Source: Tethya wilhelma
Lineage: Eukaryota; Porifera; Demospongiae; Tethyida; Tethyidae
Assembly: GCA_964030475.1 (NCBI GenBank)
Contig: CAXIPT010000002.1
Span: 19,935,010-19,999,009, forward strand
Direction: 5' to 3'
Length of the DNA: 64,000 bases
Part shown: piece after piece, positions 1 through 14,435 of the stretch
Numbering within the stretch: position 1 is the first letter of the stretch
How the letters are laid out: every line of letters starts with the position of its first letter
Translations under genes and position numbers: made by a program
The notes under the pieces: generated by a model
Seen by the model: the letters and a program-made list of their open reading frames with translations, nothing else
Database searches by the model: none
Told to the model about the DNA's origin: nothing

Positions 1-2037
1 CAGTCATACAGGAATGTGTTGTATTGCAGGAACGACTAGAGTGTTGCATGTCGGCTGTGTGCCACATCACTGCATGCTAGCTAGCCTTCAGTGTGAATTC
101 CATCTTAATCAGAGCATGTAAACAAGAGTATGAAATTACTAATGTAATTTCTCCATTTTTAGAAGTACACTAGTTGCCATGGTAACTGTGTACATGTGTA
201 TGATACATGTTTTGGTACAAGAAGTTTACTGAAGCATTTGAGATCCTCCAATAGCATACACACACACAATTGCTAGGCAATTCCCTTGTCCTTCCCCTTC
301 AGTGACATGCAGGCAAATCCTCAAGGTTATTTTGTAAAACTTGCAGAAACAGGCACAATAACTCCAAACAGGAAGTGGCATCTTGGAATGAGTGTTGCAA
401 CACTGCTGAGCTTCTAATCTGATTATGCTCTGTTGATTGTTTCATTGAGAAGCTGAGTAGGCTCGTACACTACCCACTCTGGGTGGTGAACACCATGGAG
501 TACTCTATAAATTGCCACCACACTCTGTTCTCTCTCCCTACTCTCTCTCTCTCTGCTCTCTCTCTCTCTCCCCTAGCTACCTATCACATGTACACAACCT
601 CTTATGGTTTCTTCACAGCCACAATTGGTGCACATGCACTTAACTTGATGGTCACCACTGGCAGGTTAACCTGCGACACAAGGACTGGTGGCTTAGCTGT
701 TCTAATGCCTTAAGTGAACAATCCAATAGTAGCTGACCACACAGAAGTCATGTGAATACATGGAGTACATGCAGTGACACTCATTAACAAGTAACACATG
801 TTTGTATATTATATGCACGTATGTTTGCATGTATGTACGTGATAACACTGTCGTTTTTCCGATTTGTATACACGTTTTGTGGAATCCAAAATTTGAGTGA
901 TTCATTTCAAATTGACCTGCATGTATTTAACATTACACTGTGCAGTTAGAAGAACAACTACGTAGGTACACATAATTATGCCCCCATATCCTTATGACTT
1001 GTATAGACTTCTCCTGTAAGGTTTTATGTCCATCTATTGACCTGTAATTTTAGCCAGTAAACTTTAAGATTCCTGTAGGCGAGGAAGCCTTTGGAGCAGA
1101 CAAAAGGTCACAAAGTCAGCGATGCATGTGCACATGTTTGCATGTGACAACATGAGGAGCATCCGTGTCAATGTGCCATGGCATTAAGTGATTTAGAGGG
1201 CACGCACAGGTAAGATGATGAATCTCATTAAGTACATAACTAAACATAGTATGTGTCTGACTGTTCTAATCCATTACATTAAGAGTATCCAATAATTTCC
1301 GTGTCATTAATACAAGTGAAACAATCAGTGCTACAAAATGTATTTTTTGAAGATTTTCTGACACTTTGCTGCTCTACACATTCCATTGTTCCCAGGTATG
1401 TGTGCGCCAACAAGCTCCAGACAAGAGGAATGCTAACATTAGGTCATGCATTAATTATAACCAATCTGTTCAATTACAAGTCAAACTTTTGTTCCTTTGT
1501 TGTCTTTAAATCATGTATACATGATGGCATGGGATACAAAACAGCTGAAAGACACACATAACACACACATGCAATTGCAGTGGCACAAAAAGCACATTTC
1601 AACAGGATTTACAAAACTCGTGATCAATATAAACTTAAATTAAATGGCTATTCAAGTAAAATATCTCATAATATAATATAATATAATATAATATAATAAT
1701 TCAATAAAATCTCTGCCACAAGTTGCCAATTGACAAATAATTAGTACTGCTAATATTTATAATAAAATGATGCACATAAAATGTATACATGTATATACAG
1801 TTGTTGAAGGGGATTGGGGGAGAGGGTGTATGTACAAAACAAGAAAACAAAGCAAATTAATAATTGACTTGGAGCCTGAATGTTGATATATATACCAGCA
1901 TAATTTAAATTTAAGTGAAAACGTTTTAGATTTTTTTGGCTATTTAATGTAAGTGTCCCGCTTTGCCAAACAGAGTGGGTCTGAGAATTAAGGCTTTTTG
2001 ACTATAAAACAAAGGAAATGAAATGACATGGACAAAC
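1..2037. other. No recognisable gene
   Basis: Only short open frames without domain signatures are present. The stretch has a TC-rich run near 540-570 and a short ATATA-type repeat near 1670-1695. It lies downstream of the 3' end of the TGF-beta gene, so part of it may be that gene's 3' UTR. I see no RNA gene or mobile element. Confidence 0.6.
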
Positions 2038-3666
2038 CTACAAACACCCACAAGAGTTTGCAATCATGTCACTCCACTTTCTGACGACCACATTGTCCTG
2101 AGAGTGTTGTAGTACTACAGTCAATGTGCCCAGTTTCTCAGGCAGCGGCACACAGCAAGGTGGTGGTATGAGCTCGGGGTGATTGAGGTTGCCAATTCCT
2201 TGGATGTACGAGTGCTTTGTTGTGTTGTCAGCTTCTCTTAGAGGCCAGTTGCACCTTCCAGCACAGAAGTTGGCTTCGTAGGCAAGAGGTTCAATGATGT
2301 ACTCATCCCATCCAAGGTCAACAAAAGAGATCTGCACAAGAGGAGGAGGAGAAACAAGAATCACTCACTAGGTCTGCCTCATACATTATTCATGTTTTTA
2401 GCTACAATTTACAAACATGCACTGGCCCTTAGGACAAATGGAACAAAACCACACACACACTAATGAGCCAATTAATTAGCAGTACAGATAGTATGGTACT
2501 TACATTGTGCTTGTAGAGTCTGCATCTGGCATCTTGGAATTCCTCGATAGTTTGAGGTGATCTGAAAGTTGGTGCAGCGCCTGTTGGAGATGGAAGATCA
2601 CCCGATGAAACTTCTTCAGCAGTTTGTCTTCTCTTTCTGCGAGCCTCGCTGTGTGCTATCGTGGACATGATCTTGCTCCCCAATAGACTGTCTTGGATGT
2701 CGTTTCTGGCAAAGCCAATGAGTTGAGGCTCGTACCCAGTGACACTTTTAAATCCGAGCATTGCTGGTGTGAGTAGATTGGAACACGGTCCACCGATGGC
2801 AAATCGAAGTGAGAAGGTGTGGTAGTTGGCCGATTTGGTCTTGTCAGAGAGAGCAGTGTATTCTGTGGAGTAGACGTCAGTGAGATTGTGAAAGGTGAAC
2901 CAGCTTCCTCGAAGGAGAGTGTTTGGGTGGAAATTGACCGATTCTTTGAGAGTGACTACTTCTTCCTCTTGTCCACTGGTTTTCAGTGTGGTGTAGAGTT
3001 GCAACTTGATGCTGGCAATGTCACATTTCGATTCAATATCACTTTTCTCTGCTTCTGTGAGTGCCAGCTTGTGAATACGAAACATTGCTGTTCGGATGGC
3101 CTCTTGCTGCATCAACGTGAAGCTCATGTTGAATCCAATGGACATGCTGTTTCTCAGCTCAGTGTCTTGGTCATTGCTTAGAACAGCTTTAGCAGGGTTG
3201 GGATGAACTGCACAATATAAAATGAAAGTAGTACTCAATTTTAGTTATGCTTTCATATTCACATATATAGCTATAGAAGGATTCATTACAATGCCTCCTC
3301 CTCTATAGGCTGCTGTGGACTGTAAACCCTCTAGGCTGCCATGCACAACTTGCAAATGATTTAGCTCATACACTTACCAGTGCCAATGATACTCCGGACG
3401 ACATTGACATCAGAGGCTTCTGTTGGCATGCAGTTTTCACGCTCATCGTTCCAACATTCGTAGACGTTTTGAAGGAAAGCTGGAATACTGTTTCGTTTTG
3501 GTCCCACGTCCACATCTACAGGTACTCCTAGCATTAAACCGAGGTTCTCGAGGTCAGAGACTGTGGAGGCAGCTTCTGAGCAGGTGGGTGCCAGACTGGC
3601 ACTGAGCATCAGAAGGACAGTTGCAATTGTGGAGAATAAACACGAATGCAAGGTTGCTGATTCCAT
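2038..3666 (-). CDS. TGF-beta superfamily ligand precursor
   Basis: Three exons join in frame: 3378-3666, 2504-3207 and 2038-2331, with GT/AG introns and phases 1 then 0, giving about 428 aa. The N-terminus is a hydrophobic signal peptide (LFSTIATVLLMLSASLAPTC). A prodomain of about 300 residues ends in a basic furin-type site (RRKRRQ). The C-terminal part is the cystine-knot domain, with seven cysteines in family order: CRLY, FCAGRC, PCCVP and a terminal CGCL, plus the hallmark VDLGWDEYI. The secreted dimer would be expected to bind type I/II serine-threonine kinase receptors and signal through Smads. The prodomain is too divergent for me to place the protein as BMP-like or activin/TGF-beta-like. 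The start is the first Met before the signal peptide, about 120 bp below a TATA box. No lesion is visible. Confidence 0.93.
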
Positions 3667-3783
3667 GTTTTTGCAGATGATATGAAGAGTAGTGAATTGA
3701 CAATCTGAATTGTGACTTTTTTTCCAACTAGTTATAGTTTGAATTCCGCTGTTGTTGCTTGACTAACTCGGTCTTGAAGCGTT

Positions 3784-3793
3784 GCTTTTATAC
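3784..3793 (-). promoter_or_regulatory. TATA box of the TGF-beta ligand gene
   Basis: The minus strand reads GGTATAAAAGC here, about 120 bp upstream of the ligand start codon, a spacing that allows a short 5' UTR. Inferred from the motif and position only. Confidence 0.55.
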
Positions 3794-3799
3794 CGCAGC

Positions 3800-6700
3800 T
3801 GCCGGCGAAATATCGGAAATGATGCTCCACTAATTAATAATTCATTGTTGTTATATCAAATGTCATAACTGCTCGAATGTCATAAATTCATATCATGTAT
3901 GCAATTCACAGTCTTAAATGATACATAAAATTAGAGAAAAGTAGTGTCTAGTGTTACTATTGCAATTCACCCATGTACACTGTCTTGTCACTTGAGCATG
4001 ATAAAACTTGAAGAAAAAAGTGTGTGCATGTAAAAGAGAGCAGATTATCTTGAGTGACAACAAACATCACTAGCTAACATCTTGTATTATGTGTGTGTAC
4101 AAATGCAATGTCTAATAACACATGCAGCCCACCCCTCCCACAGCTAATTAGCAAGCTAGTTTATCAAAAATGAGACAAGACTGTCAAAATAATCACTAAT
4201 ATTAATATAATATTAAATATTGTCCAATGTTCAACAAAAAAGAGTTTTAATCGAACTCATGAGTTGGTTTACACAAACCTAAAGAGGAGTGAGTAGAAAT
4301 GAAGCTGGCACAAAAACTTTGCAGCTGTAATGTAATTCCCACATCATTGCCTCAACAGTACAGCTCAAGAGAGCAGCCTCAGTGGCTGCCATCATAGCTA
4401 CAAACCCACCCACTGGCACTAACACACAGCCACTGTGAGAGCAGTGGGAGGACTACAAGTGGGGGCAGCATCATCACTAATGCCTTGGTGTCTCTCTGAC
4501 GCCAGCAATATCCGATAATTAATGCACAAACAGCAGCATTTCTCCCAACTATATATACATAATATACTTATACACACACTCTCTCTCTCTCTCTGACCAT
4601 CATAATATAATATCGCTGTCTGTTTAAGAGATGTTAGTGATAATAAATTATATCTATTGGCGATTATACTCCTCTACAAATAGTTCAGATACCATATAAA
4701 ATTATACTTAATGTAGAAGACTATCAGTCCAATGAGTAAAATTATAGACTTGCACAAAAACAATGACTGTAAAAGAATTTGCACTCGTACGAGCTGAGCT
4801 GAATGGAAAACTCACATAATTGGAAGAGCTAAGCGGTCTATAATAATTTTAGATGAACTGTATAACAATGCAATGCATGACATTGTAGATTTTCTAGGTG
4901 GAACGGTGCTCCAATCAATGCATTTTGGGCTTGCATTCTTTCTGGTAAACGACACTGGGTAGTACCAAGTGTATTGGTCTCATGACAGGAACCACCCTCA
5001 TGAGAAATTAGCAACACTTGTCAATCAAAAGCCCTAGGCAAACACACAACATCAAACAGAACACATTGAAATATAAAACACTCAATCACTGTCACCTCAG
5101 TGTCAGGCAATTTGCGAGCACGCTTCCAATTATCAATGTTTGCACATATACAAAATAGAAGTGTGTATATGTTTGCTCAATGACTTCCGTTTGCTTGTTG
5201 ACTTCCATCAACTGATTAATTTTTCCTTACACTCGGACATACCTGAGCTAGAGAGGTAAACATGAGCTATCAAGGTGTGGTTAGCTAGGTGGACAGAAAT
5301 AGATAAGTGGCACTATGAGCCAGTAAACCAAACTCAAATGCCAAGCAGTTCACCACTTCCTAAACCATCATGGAAGCCTGCAAAATTGCGATGATAATTC
5401 CAAAGTTTATTTTATTTTCCCCTCATTAGTCATTTCCTGGCACCTTGCACTCCACCACATAGCTTCCAAGGTGCGTTACGTGGTCTAACGCACTCCCCTT
5501 TACCCCAAAAAATTGCTCCCCAGTTGTCATCAAGACAATTTCATACGAAATGGAACAAGTCTTTAAATGACGTGGCCAGTTGGTACGTACCCTTCCCAAA
5601 GAGACAGAGCAGTTGTCTACAAGAATGATCTTGGTTTTTGGTTTAGACAAATTCAATAGGCAAGCATGACCCCAGAGAGCCCCTAGTTACTTGCTACCCC
5701 TTCCCAAGAGGGAGCACACAACAATGCAACAGGTATGGCCAACTTCAGCCCACCGTCCACCACCCACTCATCTCAGGGTTTGGGAGAAGACCACAAAGTT
5801 TATATTCTACTCACTAAGCTTACTTAGTGCCTCGTGCTTATTGATAACAAGATCCAATTACTGCCATTAGCTGATTGCTGTCAAAGCTGTGGCTTAGCAA
5901 CAAGGCTCTGCGTGAAGACCAGCAACAGCAAACACTTGCAGCACATACAGGTTACCATACCATAGGGACATACGTAGTAGCTGCTGCCTGGTAGCCACGT
6001 TATGATGCGCAGCCTATCACTGCACTAGTATATCGTGAGGCTCTCCCTTTCCCCTATGACTGGCTTGTGTTGAAGTGGGGAAAAGGGGCCACTAGAATGA
6101 GTTTTTTGTTTGCAGAAACCACCACATACTTCAGATGCATGAGTCAGTGTATGAGTGAGTAGAGTGTGTAAGAAAGATCCGTGCTCATGTTCTAATTATG
6201 TAGTTTGATGAGAGGAGAACAAAGACCGTAATTGATGTATCAATATCCACGGGAACAATGGTACATGGTATCCATTCACAGGGTGCACGTGTGGTTGTGA
6301 CATGCAGATGGAATGCATACTCTGAACGTGACACACGAATGCACACATAAAAATAAGATATCAGATTTTCCAAACTTATCTCTGTTTTTCCCCAAGCTAG
6401 TTCGGAAGCCTGACTAAAGCCCAGAGGGCTTCCACAGGACATTCCACACCAGACTGACAAACTCCACTAGCAAGCTAAACTGGTTTCCTCAAATTTAATG
6501 CACCACACACAAAAACATGCACACTATGTACTTCTTTCAATGAAAAGGCTTTACAAAACCATTGTTAACAGCATAAGGGGCATTCTTCAGGTGCTTCCAT
6601 TCTCAAACCTGCTCACTAGTGGCATGTATTAAGGACGAAACTAAAGTCCCTCATATAATAATCTTGTATGTGTTGCTATAGAGAGAGAAAGAGAGAGAGA

Positions 6701-8649
6701 GAGAAGTCCTCAATGTAACGGCAGTATAGAGTAGGAAACAGAGCATATTTCACATCAATTTTCAACCCCTCAGCAGTGCTTGTACAATGGATTACAGGTT
6801 TCAGTGATGACACTGTCTGAGAAAAGAGATAGCATTCTAAGAAATTCAGGGCTAGCAAGATTTGAAACAAACAAACAAACAGTGTCCCACCAAATGCCAT
6901 GAAAACTGCTACAGAAATATTAGTAATAGGGATACTATTGTACTACGTCACAGAGCACACACAGCCAGTGGTTGCTAGCGCATGCTCAGGGTTTCCAGGT
7001 GAGCAGACTCTCTCTCTCCAGCCATTCTAGTGCATACTTGAAATTGTCAGATGAATCCAGGCACCACTGTGCAATGGTCAGGAGCTGGTTTGTGCATTTC
7101 ATAGACAAGGGTATCATGTTATCAGACCTCAATTAGCTTACACCTTCAAACCACCTGTACACTAGCAACTGTATCTGAGTATGTGCACCCAGAGAGTTGC
7201 ATGTCTAAGACTGGAGGAGGAAAAGGTGCAAATACGTAGAGAAGACCTCAAACTTTTTAATGCATCTTGTTAGCTGAGAGGTTAACTGACATTTGTATTG
7301 CTTTAGCCTCTCATTTCAACTGTAGCATTCATTTATGTACTGGCCTCTAGATCGATGGATGGTAGAGAGGGGTGGTTGTGCAAAAACTAATCTGGAAGGC
7401 TAATTTAACCTGGACAGGATGCAGGTGGACCCATCTCACATCAACATACAGTTTTGCCCACAGTCTAAATAAGGTATGCTAGAGTATCAAATGGCCTGTG
7501 GCTTTTTATTGCATCTCAATGCCACCATGTTAGAAGGCTTGTCTTACCCACACCCTCCAAATGAGGCAAAGACATCCACCCATCCCTGCACTCGTTTTAT
7601 AATTCCACCTAAAACACCAGCTACTCAGTTTTCCCCTCCTCATCGCATTTCCCACAGACCCCCTGCCAAGAATCGCTTACATAACAGAATATCAGATGAA
7701 AGAAAGGTCAGGATTAAGTGGTACAATAATGAGAACTCTTGCTGCTCTCTACCGCATCTTTTCTTTTGAGCTTCTTGTCAAACTCAACTCAGAGAGGAAA
7801 CATCCAAGCATCCAAGCGGGGAAAGCAGATGGTCACAGACACAAACACCTTCTTGTCTCAAGCCTCTCATTTTAACCTGATAAAACGCATTGTTGACATT
7901 CTCTGACCATTTGTTTGAGTATTGTTTGCACTGGGGATGACAAATTATCTGGTGCGAACCTTAAAACGTCCATTTTACAAGACACTCCTAACGAAATTGA
8001 AATGATTCGATAAGCTCTTGAACTTGAAATTTTGATATCACAACAAGATGCTTCTCACACTAATAGAATTCTTGCAAATGTGAAAGTAAAAAATAAAACA
8101 GCACTCACGTGTGTATGATCAAGATCCAAGCCACAACTTGGGTCTGAGAGGTGGGGGTTAAATGAAAAGTCAAAAAAAAAAAAAATACAAAGACAAGCTA
8201 AACGTTCCGGATGTATAATTGTTTCTTCTAGAGCAACCTGATAGGTTTCTCGATATCCTGGTGTTGGATATCGGATGGGTTACGTGTTCACGGAGTATGT
8301 TACAAGGAGGTCTTTGTTAGCAAGAATAAAGATGGGAGAAATGTTTTCATGGTCGAGTGTCAGCCTTGGGCAATCAAGACAAGCTGATACCCAACAGCTG
8401 AGCTAATTAGTACAGATCAGGTTAATTCATGACGAAAAGAAAGAAAAGTAATTTAGACAACGATAGGGAGATATACGAGACTAAAAAAAAAAAGAAAAAA
8501 AAAAAAAGGGAGGGGGGGGGGGTATTAGTAGATGGTGGGGCTTACATAATGCATCATGGAGGGAAAGTAACGAATCATAAGGTTTGTTTGTGCATGTGAA
8601 TGTGTCTGTTTTGGGAGTGTGCATGGGAAGACACAAAGAGGAAGCTTAC
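3800..8649. other. Long region without recognisable gene
   Basis: This lies between the TGF-beta promoter and the last exon I can place for SNRNP40. It holds AT-rich sequence, short CT and GA runs (near 4578, 6685 and 7009) and poly-A/poly-G tracts near 8483-8522. The short terminal exon of SNRNP40 (about 20 codons) should be here, but I could not find it on the minus strand. No other coding signature was seen. Confidence 0.5.
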
Positions 8650-11600
8650 TGATAGGTTCTTCAGGATGAAAGTGGACATCATTCACACTGCCGAGATGAC
8701 CCGGTAGCTTGTATTCTAACCTCTGAGTGACTGAGTCCCAAACGTACACAAACCTACTCAAAGAGAGAGAGAGCACATGTAAAGACAGGATTGAAGCAAC
8801 TGAAAAACACACCACACACTCAAAGAGATTCAGAGGAAAAAATGCCTCCTCAAAACAGATACCACTTGCAATCATCCTCTTCTCATGCCAAGCACACACA
8901 ACATCCCGTCAATAAATCGAGGTGAGGTAATAATAGGGCCCCTCCATTGTAAGGACAGACCACAATCTCATCATGCACAATGTCGCCCCTGCCTACCTGT
9001 CAGCAGAGCCAGCTGCTATTCTTCTTCCATCCGGTGACCAGCTGCACTTCAACAGGTTCTGTAGAGAGGGAGAGAATCTGAGTGAGGAAATGCCACTCTT
9101 AATGACATGCACCGTACTGTGGTGTGTGTTGGTACGTGTAGAATGGGAAAACGGGTTCTTAATGGATCAACAATCACACGCTGATGGAAACCACAGTACC
9201 ACACGTAATTGCTAATAAAGATTTTGAGTTTTTAAGGACCGGGCGGCAGTTCCATTTGATGTAGCAGGATTCCCCCAGTGCTCCTGCAAGCAGAAGCCCC
9301 GACAGACAACTCACTTTCTATTAAGATTGGAAATTCAATCTCGAAGCCCCAAACTGGCCACAAGAAGATCACCACTACTATGTTTTGTATTTGGGCAAGA
9401 ATATAATTTGAAATAATTGCACGTACACAGAAATTTATTTATTATCAGAGCACTTATTTCCGTGGATGGCTCACGCATCTAGGTATGGATAATTGTAGTG
9501 ATCAAAGAGTTAAACATTAAATAGCAATAAAGCCAGTCACACACAGAAAATATTTCAAGAAGCATACCACAGCCGAGAGTAACAGTTCTTGTAAATGAGT
9601 GCTGTGCAATGGAGTAGAGAAGGCACCTTGAGAAATTCCCAAGTTGGACGGTTTTTTTATTGTTTTTTTTTGCAAAGGGGTATTGTATTTCACAAGTAAT
9701 TTTCTTGTTTGGGATTTTGCCATTTACTGGCTGATACACAAGAAACACAAGCCAATGGTCACACACCAGTGTCCAAATGTCCGTGCACTGTGTAGGCCAC
9801 ACATCACACAAGTGTTGCTTCAAGAAGTAAACATGGTCTCACTTAAGCACACACAAACCAATTGCCACCTTTCGTCTGCACAGTATGCTAACAATAATTG
9901 TCCTGAAATAATCAAAGACACGTCTACATTCTCAGCTGCCACATCAAACGCCATGCGATTTCATACTCTCAGCATAGTTTCTCAAGAGAGACTATCGTCA
10001 CTTTCAAGTCATCACAAGACTCCTAAGAATCAAGAGGAGAGAAGCAGCCTACACTGCACTGACCACTAAGTGGCTTGGATCGTAAACATGAGAAGAGCCA
10101 AAGGACACACGACCCACACCATGCAAACAGAACACTGAGAATGCAGGCATACAGCACGCCACGTGTGCAACACAATGCTTCAAAAGCCAAGACCTGAAGT
10201 CCATGTGAAAACAAAATGTTGACAAGGTAGGTAAGTGGCTTGGATTGTAAACATGAGAAGAGCCAAAGGACACACGACCCACACCATGCAAACAGGACAC
10301 TGAGAATGCAGGCATACAGCACGCCGCGTGTGTAACATAATGCTTCAAAAGCCAAGGCTGGAAGTCCATGTGAAAACAGAATACCAACAAGGTAGCTAGC
10401 TAACTGGAAGCATTATGCCGGCTTAGCATTACTTACATTATATAATTATGCTTGCTACTATGAATATAAGCAAACTGCCAGGTATACGCAGCAATACAAG
10501 CAATCTTCACATTATCATACACCAGTTGATACTACCTGGCTATTGACAAAAGGTGCATAGTTGACACCTTGTTGGGAGAGACAACAAACATGTTAGCTCT
10601 CACCTCCTGCACAACACAGGAACAAGGGAAGGTTATAGAGCAGCATTGCTCCATAATAGCAGGTGTGTCTGTGCCAATAATTCACACAGGTGATGTCACC
10701 AAGTGATAGCATGAGTGTAATAAAAGACTATGTGCAGTGCAGGTACATAGTGCTTACAATAATAGCATGATGCCATGTGGATCAATTACATGACATTGTG
10801 CAGGTGTCCCATTATGAATGCATGTATAATATTATCAGGAAATTCAAATGGAAAGCTGTGGAGTGCATGGTAGAATGAGGGGAAATCTATAGTGGTGTTT
10901 TTTTACCTTTTCAAAGTTGTGCTGGCTTCCGTGGAACACTTTAAGTTGTCTCTCAGCTGGTGCAAAAGGTCTTACATCCCACACTCGCACTGATAGTGTG
11001 TGTGTGTGTGTCAGTAAATGCACAAAGAGATCGAAAGTTACATACAATCAGAACCTGCACAGCTGTGCAGCCCCTCCCACCCCTGATACAATTGACCTTC
11101 GACCTCACTCCCACCCACCACCTGCCTCATCAACCATTCCACCAGCAGCAGCAGCTGGGTTGTGTGGCAAACCAACACACCAACATGCAAACTGAGAATG
11201 TGTGGGGAATCCTTTTAATGAGCATGCTCAGTACATAACCAAGCAATGTGGGTGGTGAGGGGTTAGAAAAACAATGACCTATGAAAATGCTAACACAAAT
11301 AACCAGCATGGCGACAAAACTGATGCAATGCCATTACTACAGCTGGCTAACAATGGTCACCAAACAAGAACTGTAGCCTCTCACATATCAGATTTAAATC
11401 TATACACTTCAACAACAGTTCATCATCACTCTCCAGCACACAGCAATGTTTGTCTTACTGCAATAACGTTCAAGTCAAACCACAACACCTTCTCTCAATA
11501 GGAGGAAGGACAAGGAGAAGGGGTGTTGGCTGACAGGTACCCGTTTATAATTCCACACCGACCATATTAGCGTGACACAGAAGAAGAGGAACAAGCACCA

Positions 11601-14379
11601 ACCTACTGCATGCCTCGTCCTACTCATTTCCCACGGAGCACAGCCGCAGTCCGTCCCACCCTGCCTCTTGATAGCACACCAACAATGACTCACTGACCCG
11701 CCCCGCAACAAAGGTTGCCTCTTTTGGCAAACACCCCACAAACAAGATGTCACAAGTTGAAAGAAGATCACTTTCACATTTCTCTCGAAACCCAACCGCC
11801 ATCACCATCGCGATTGCGACCAGGGTGTGTTCTTCCTCCTCACCCTCCCTATTCATGAGCTGTTTTCCTTTGAACAAAACATTGCGCAAACGAATTCTCA
11901 GATTTACTTTTCCCACAACAAAAATGACATCCACAGATTACAGCTTGACCAACTTAGGTCACGTACGAAAATAGCAACAGGTCACTCATTTATTTATCTG
12001 TTTATTTATTTACAAACACAAACAGCTCCACACCTCCCTTTTCTCGATGGGATGGAAACTTTAGTAAAAGCTGAAGCATCTCAGTCACATCCTAGTTCGG
12101 CTGGGTCCACTCGGAACATCCTCTCTTCCCTTCACACAGGTCCAAGACCATCCCTTAATCAAACCATCAAAAGGACAACATTTGCAAACACACGTACACA
12201 CAGCCACCCCCCACCATCGATGCTGCTGCTAGACATGACAGCTGATCCCCCCGACACTGAAACCCGAGCACCCTAGGGATAGGATGCATCGAACTATGTC
12301 AGCCGACGAATCAAGACCGGAAAGCAGCTGCGTGATAGTGAGGATCGGGTGTCTAAACAAAGGAGAGAGAATCGTTGGGGAAAAAATGTACAAAGAAGGA
12401 GATTGGGTGTGAATGAAAGGAGAAGATAGTATTTCAGTCGGGCGCCGTTCACCCGATAGCTATTGTATTTCACGACCCAATTATTAACTGATTGGCACTT
12501 CACTTTAACTCGGTAGCAGCCCACATTTCAGTCGCATGCCCAGTCCATGACACACTGGGCCCGAAGAATGCTCAACATGTACGCACTTTGGAATGGGATG
12601 GGAGGTGAAGAGCAGGGTGACAAAAATGCACAAGGTTCAAGAGCCTTGATGTGGGCAAAGAGGGATTGGGTTACAGCAAACGAGCCCCATCCCAATAGGT
12701 CAATTACGGAACGGAATAATGAATTAAATTATTGAATTACCCTAATCAGTAATGAGTCGGACAAGGGAGTGAAAGGTGGCACCGCCTCAGAGTTGAGGTC
12801 AACGATTAAAACGACATTAAACCGTTAAGCTCCTTAATGGTTTATTTTATGTCAACGTATTTAGCATAATGTGCCATAATTGGCTCTTTTGACGATCCCG
12901 TTATGTTTTCAGATGAGCAAAGGTGCGTGCAGAAACACAAACAAACAAACAAACACACCTGCTTTGCACGCGCAAACCTGCTAGTTAATGATCTCATAAT
13001 CTAATCATGCGATAATTGCATTAGAGTGTTACTAAGCGTTACACAATAGCTCGTAATGAATGCATCTCTGTCCACAAAGCACTCTGGAGGGGTGGAAAAT
13101 CAAATCAATGGAAACCAGAAAAAACTCACAACTCAATGAGAAGAGCCAGCAAGACCTGGACACAAAACCATCGACACATCTGTTTAGTTAGCAGCTTCAT
13201 TCAGGCTACTGTCTCTCCAACACACTTGCTAGATACAGTGCACTCTTAGAAATACAAAACTTGACTCTAGCAACACTTGTTCTCTTTCTTTGAAAATTAA
13301 ATTTCCTGCAAAAGGGAAAAGCCTGCAATTGAGAGGCTGCACGCGATGCTTTATAGATACACACACACACACAGAGCCACCTGTGCATGTACGGAGGGAG
13401 GGAGTGGAAAGTCAATATGGGGGAATACACCAGTCTTCATTACCTCACAACCCGAAAACCTTATACAAGAAACTTAATAAACATTCTTGGTTGGAAAGGA
13501 AATGCTTGGGACTACATACTAGTTGGTCTCTTGCTAGGCCCATAAACATGCTAACAGAACTGAAAGCGAGAATCAGAACACCAACTAACTGCAAGAGGAT
13601 GCCACAGTATTAAGAGTGTGTGTTTGTTTGTATGTGAAACTACCTCCTTGAGTGGGAGCAACAGCAACTGCTTTATCCCTTCAACAATAACCCCCCTTCC
13701 CCTCTTCCCCCCTATTCACACGGAAGATAATAATAGGCAGAGCATGTAAACAATGTCATATAAGGTACATACATACACAAAACATGGACACAATTCTGAA
13801 AGTTATTTGGGCAGTTGTGGCTTCTCGTTGAATGGCTAGCACTACCCTCTAAGTGGGCCCAAATGAAAACAGTGGCAGCTGTGATGAGACCTAGTAGGAC
13901 TTCAATGGGGGAAACCCCCTGCACAAGATGGTGATGTAACTGGAAATTGTCCTTCCACCCGAAAATAATCACACCACACTGGGTAGATGAGAGCTAGTGA
14001 TAGTGAAGATGTCCTGACCACAGTGCTTCCTGTCTGGTGAGACCACAATGCTGAATCACTCATTCCTTGGGCATTGCTGGCATTACAATGGAGTGAAACA
14101 CAATCGAGAACCAATCTCTCAATCTACACACAGAGAGGCTGTGGTGACAGACACACATGCTGTGACAGCTGCCTGCTCTCATTGCACAACACAACCAGTC
14201 ACGTAAACACACACACACACGAGAACAATTGACACTTCCTTGCCCAACAAGTGTATACAACAAACCCACTTAGTGCGACTGCCTGCCCTAGATGAACAGC
14301 TCAAACACATCTGGGGAGCAATTTCAGCCGAAGGGAATGACATTCTCACACATTGGATAACACAACCGTCGGACTAATC

Positions 14380-14435
<56 letters not shown>

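Noticed and set aside
5426..6900. Minus-strand open frames of 74-91 aa in the 3.8-8.6 kb region
   Set aside because: No domain, splice context or codon pattern; none supplies the missing SNRNP40 end.
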